This document shows positions 6,531 through 6,628 of a stretch of DNA of 6,628 nt, in pieces. A program made the position numbers and the translations under genes. The first letter of the stretch is position 1; each line of letters starts with the position of its first letter. Origin of the DNA: Spirochaetia bacterium (GTDB lineage: Bacteria; Spirochaetota; Spirochaetia; JABMQR01); the NCBI GenBank assembly GCA_016784705.1, contig JADHUD010000137.1, positions 1 through 6,628 on the forward strand. The letters are read 5' to 3'. A model generated the notes under the pieces. The model did no database searches. It saw only the letters and a program-made list of their open reading frames with translations, and was not told the origin of the DNA.

Positions 6531-6628
6531 TTAAAAAGGGTCAAAATAAAGTCTACCCCAGAAGAATGCACATACAAGTGCATTCAAGCCCCAAAATAAG
6601 AGAAATATCCAGTATCCACCCCATAAAA
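6531..6628 (-). CDS. Possible C-terminal end of a small membrane protein (partial)
   Basis: The minus-strand frame ending in TAA at 6531-6533 is open for 31 codons to the window edge. It encodes a very hydrophobic, aromatic- and glycine-rich segment including GGYWIFLLFWGLNALVC, then a short FDPF tail, resembling a last transmembrane helix. I do not recognise the family. The same strand and the hairpin 50 bases downstream fit an upstream gene that ends here. Against it, the fragment is short, the other two minus frames are also open for 14 and 24 codons, and it contains an 8-base inverted repeat that could be non-coding structure. Confidence 0.35.
   Translation of the reverse strand, partial: LWGGYWIFLLFWGLNALVCAFFWGRLYFDPF
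6564..6585. repeat. Perfect 8-bp inverted repeat GAATGCAC/GTGCATTC
   Basis: The arms at 6564-6571 and 6578-6585 are separated by six bases (ATACAA). There is no T-run on either side. It lies inside the possible partial gene. The same octamer recurs at 6296-6303, at the expected dnaE transcription start. Confidence 0.5.

Noticed and set aside
6553..6623. 23-codon frame with an ATG at 6622-6624 on the minus strand
   Set aside because: It has no visible ribosome site inside the window and overlaps the more membrane-like frame; the evidence is too thin to call a peptide.

Overview
The window carries three complete genes, all on the minus strand and read in the order dnaE, a YggT-family membrane protein gene, recG. 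They cover about 6209..33 of the window. The right end holds an AT-rich regulatory region of about 320 bases and possibly the tail of one more minus-strand gene. Base composition is moderate, roughly mid-40s % G+C by eye, and start codons with Shine-Dalgarno sites look ordinary for a bacterium.

The organism is probably a spirochaete, with medium-low certainty. A single gene sandwiched between dnaE and recG matches what I remember of Borrelia burgdorferi (dnaE BB0579, recG BB0581, one gene between them). That is memory and was not checked. The DnaE type (DnaE1, with what looks like a complete metal-binding PHP site) fits spirochaetes and many other phyla. Nothing in the sequence fixes the genus.

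Layout from left to right: a rho-independent terminator (7..31, reading minus) starts one base after the recG stop. recG (33..2120) encodes the branch-migration helicase. The YggT-family gene (2137..2730) lies 16 bases upstream of recG and is probably co-transcribed with it. A 55-base gap before dnaE holds a hairpin that pairs fully only in the sense mRNA, followed by a strong Shine-Dalgarno site. dnaE (2786..6211) encodes the replicative polymerase alpha subunit. Upstream of it are a good sigma70-type promoter (6312..6340), two weaker promoter-like sites, direct and inverted repeats, and a bulged 15-bp hairpin. At the extreme right is a 31-codon hydrophobic open frame cut by the window edge.

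DnaE copies the chromosome and RecG remodels stalled forks and Holliday junctions, so the cluster joins replication with fork rescue. The YggT protein has no clear biochemical role here. I found no mobile element, CRISPR array, tRNA or rRNA, and no obvious new multi-gene system. The points most worth a second look are the G8 tract early in the YggT gene, the repeat-rich dnaE upstream region and the sense-specific hairpin before the YggT gene.
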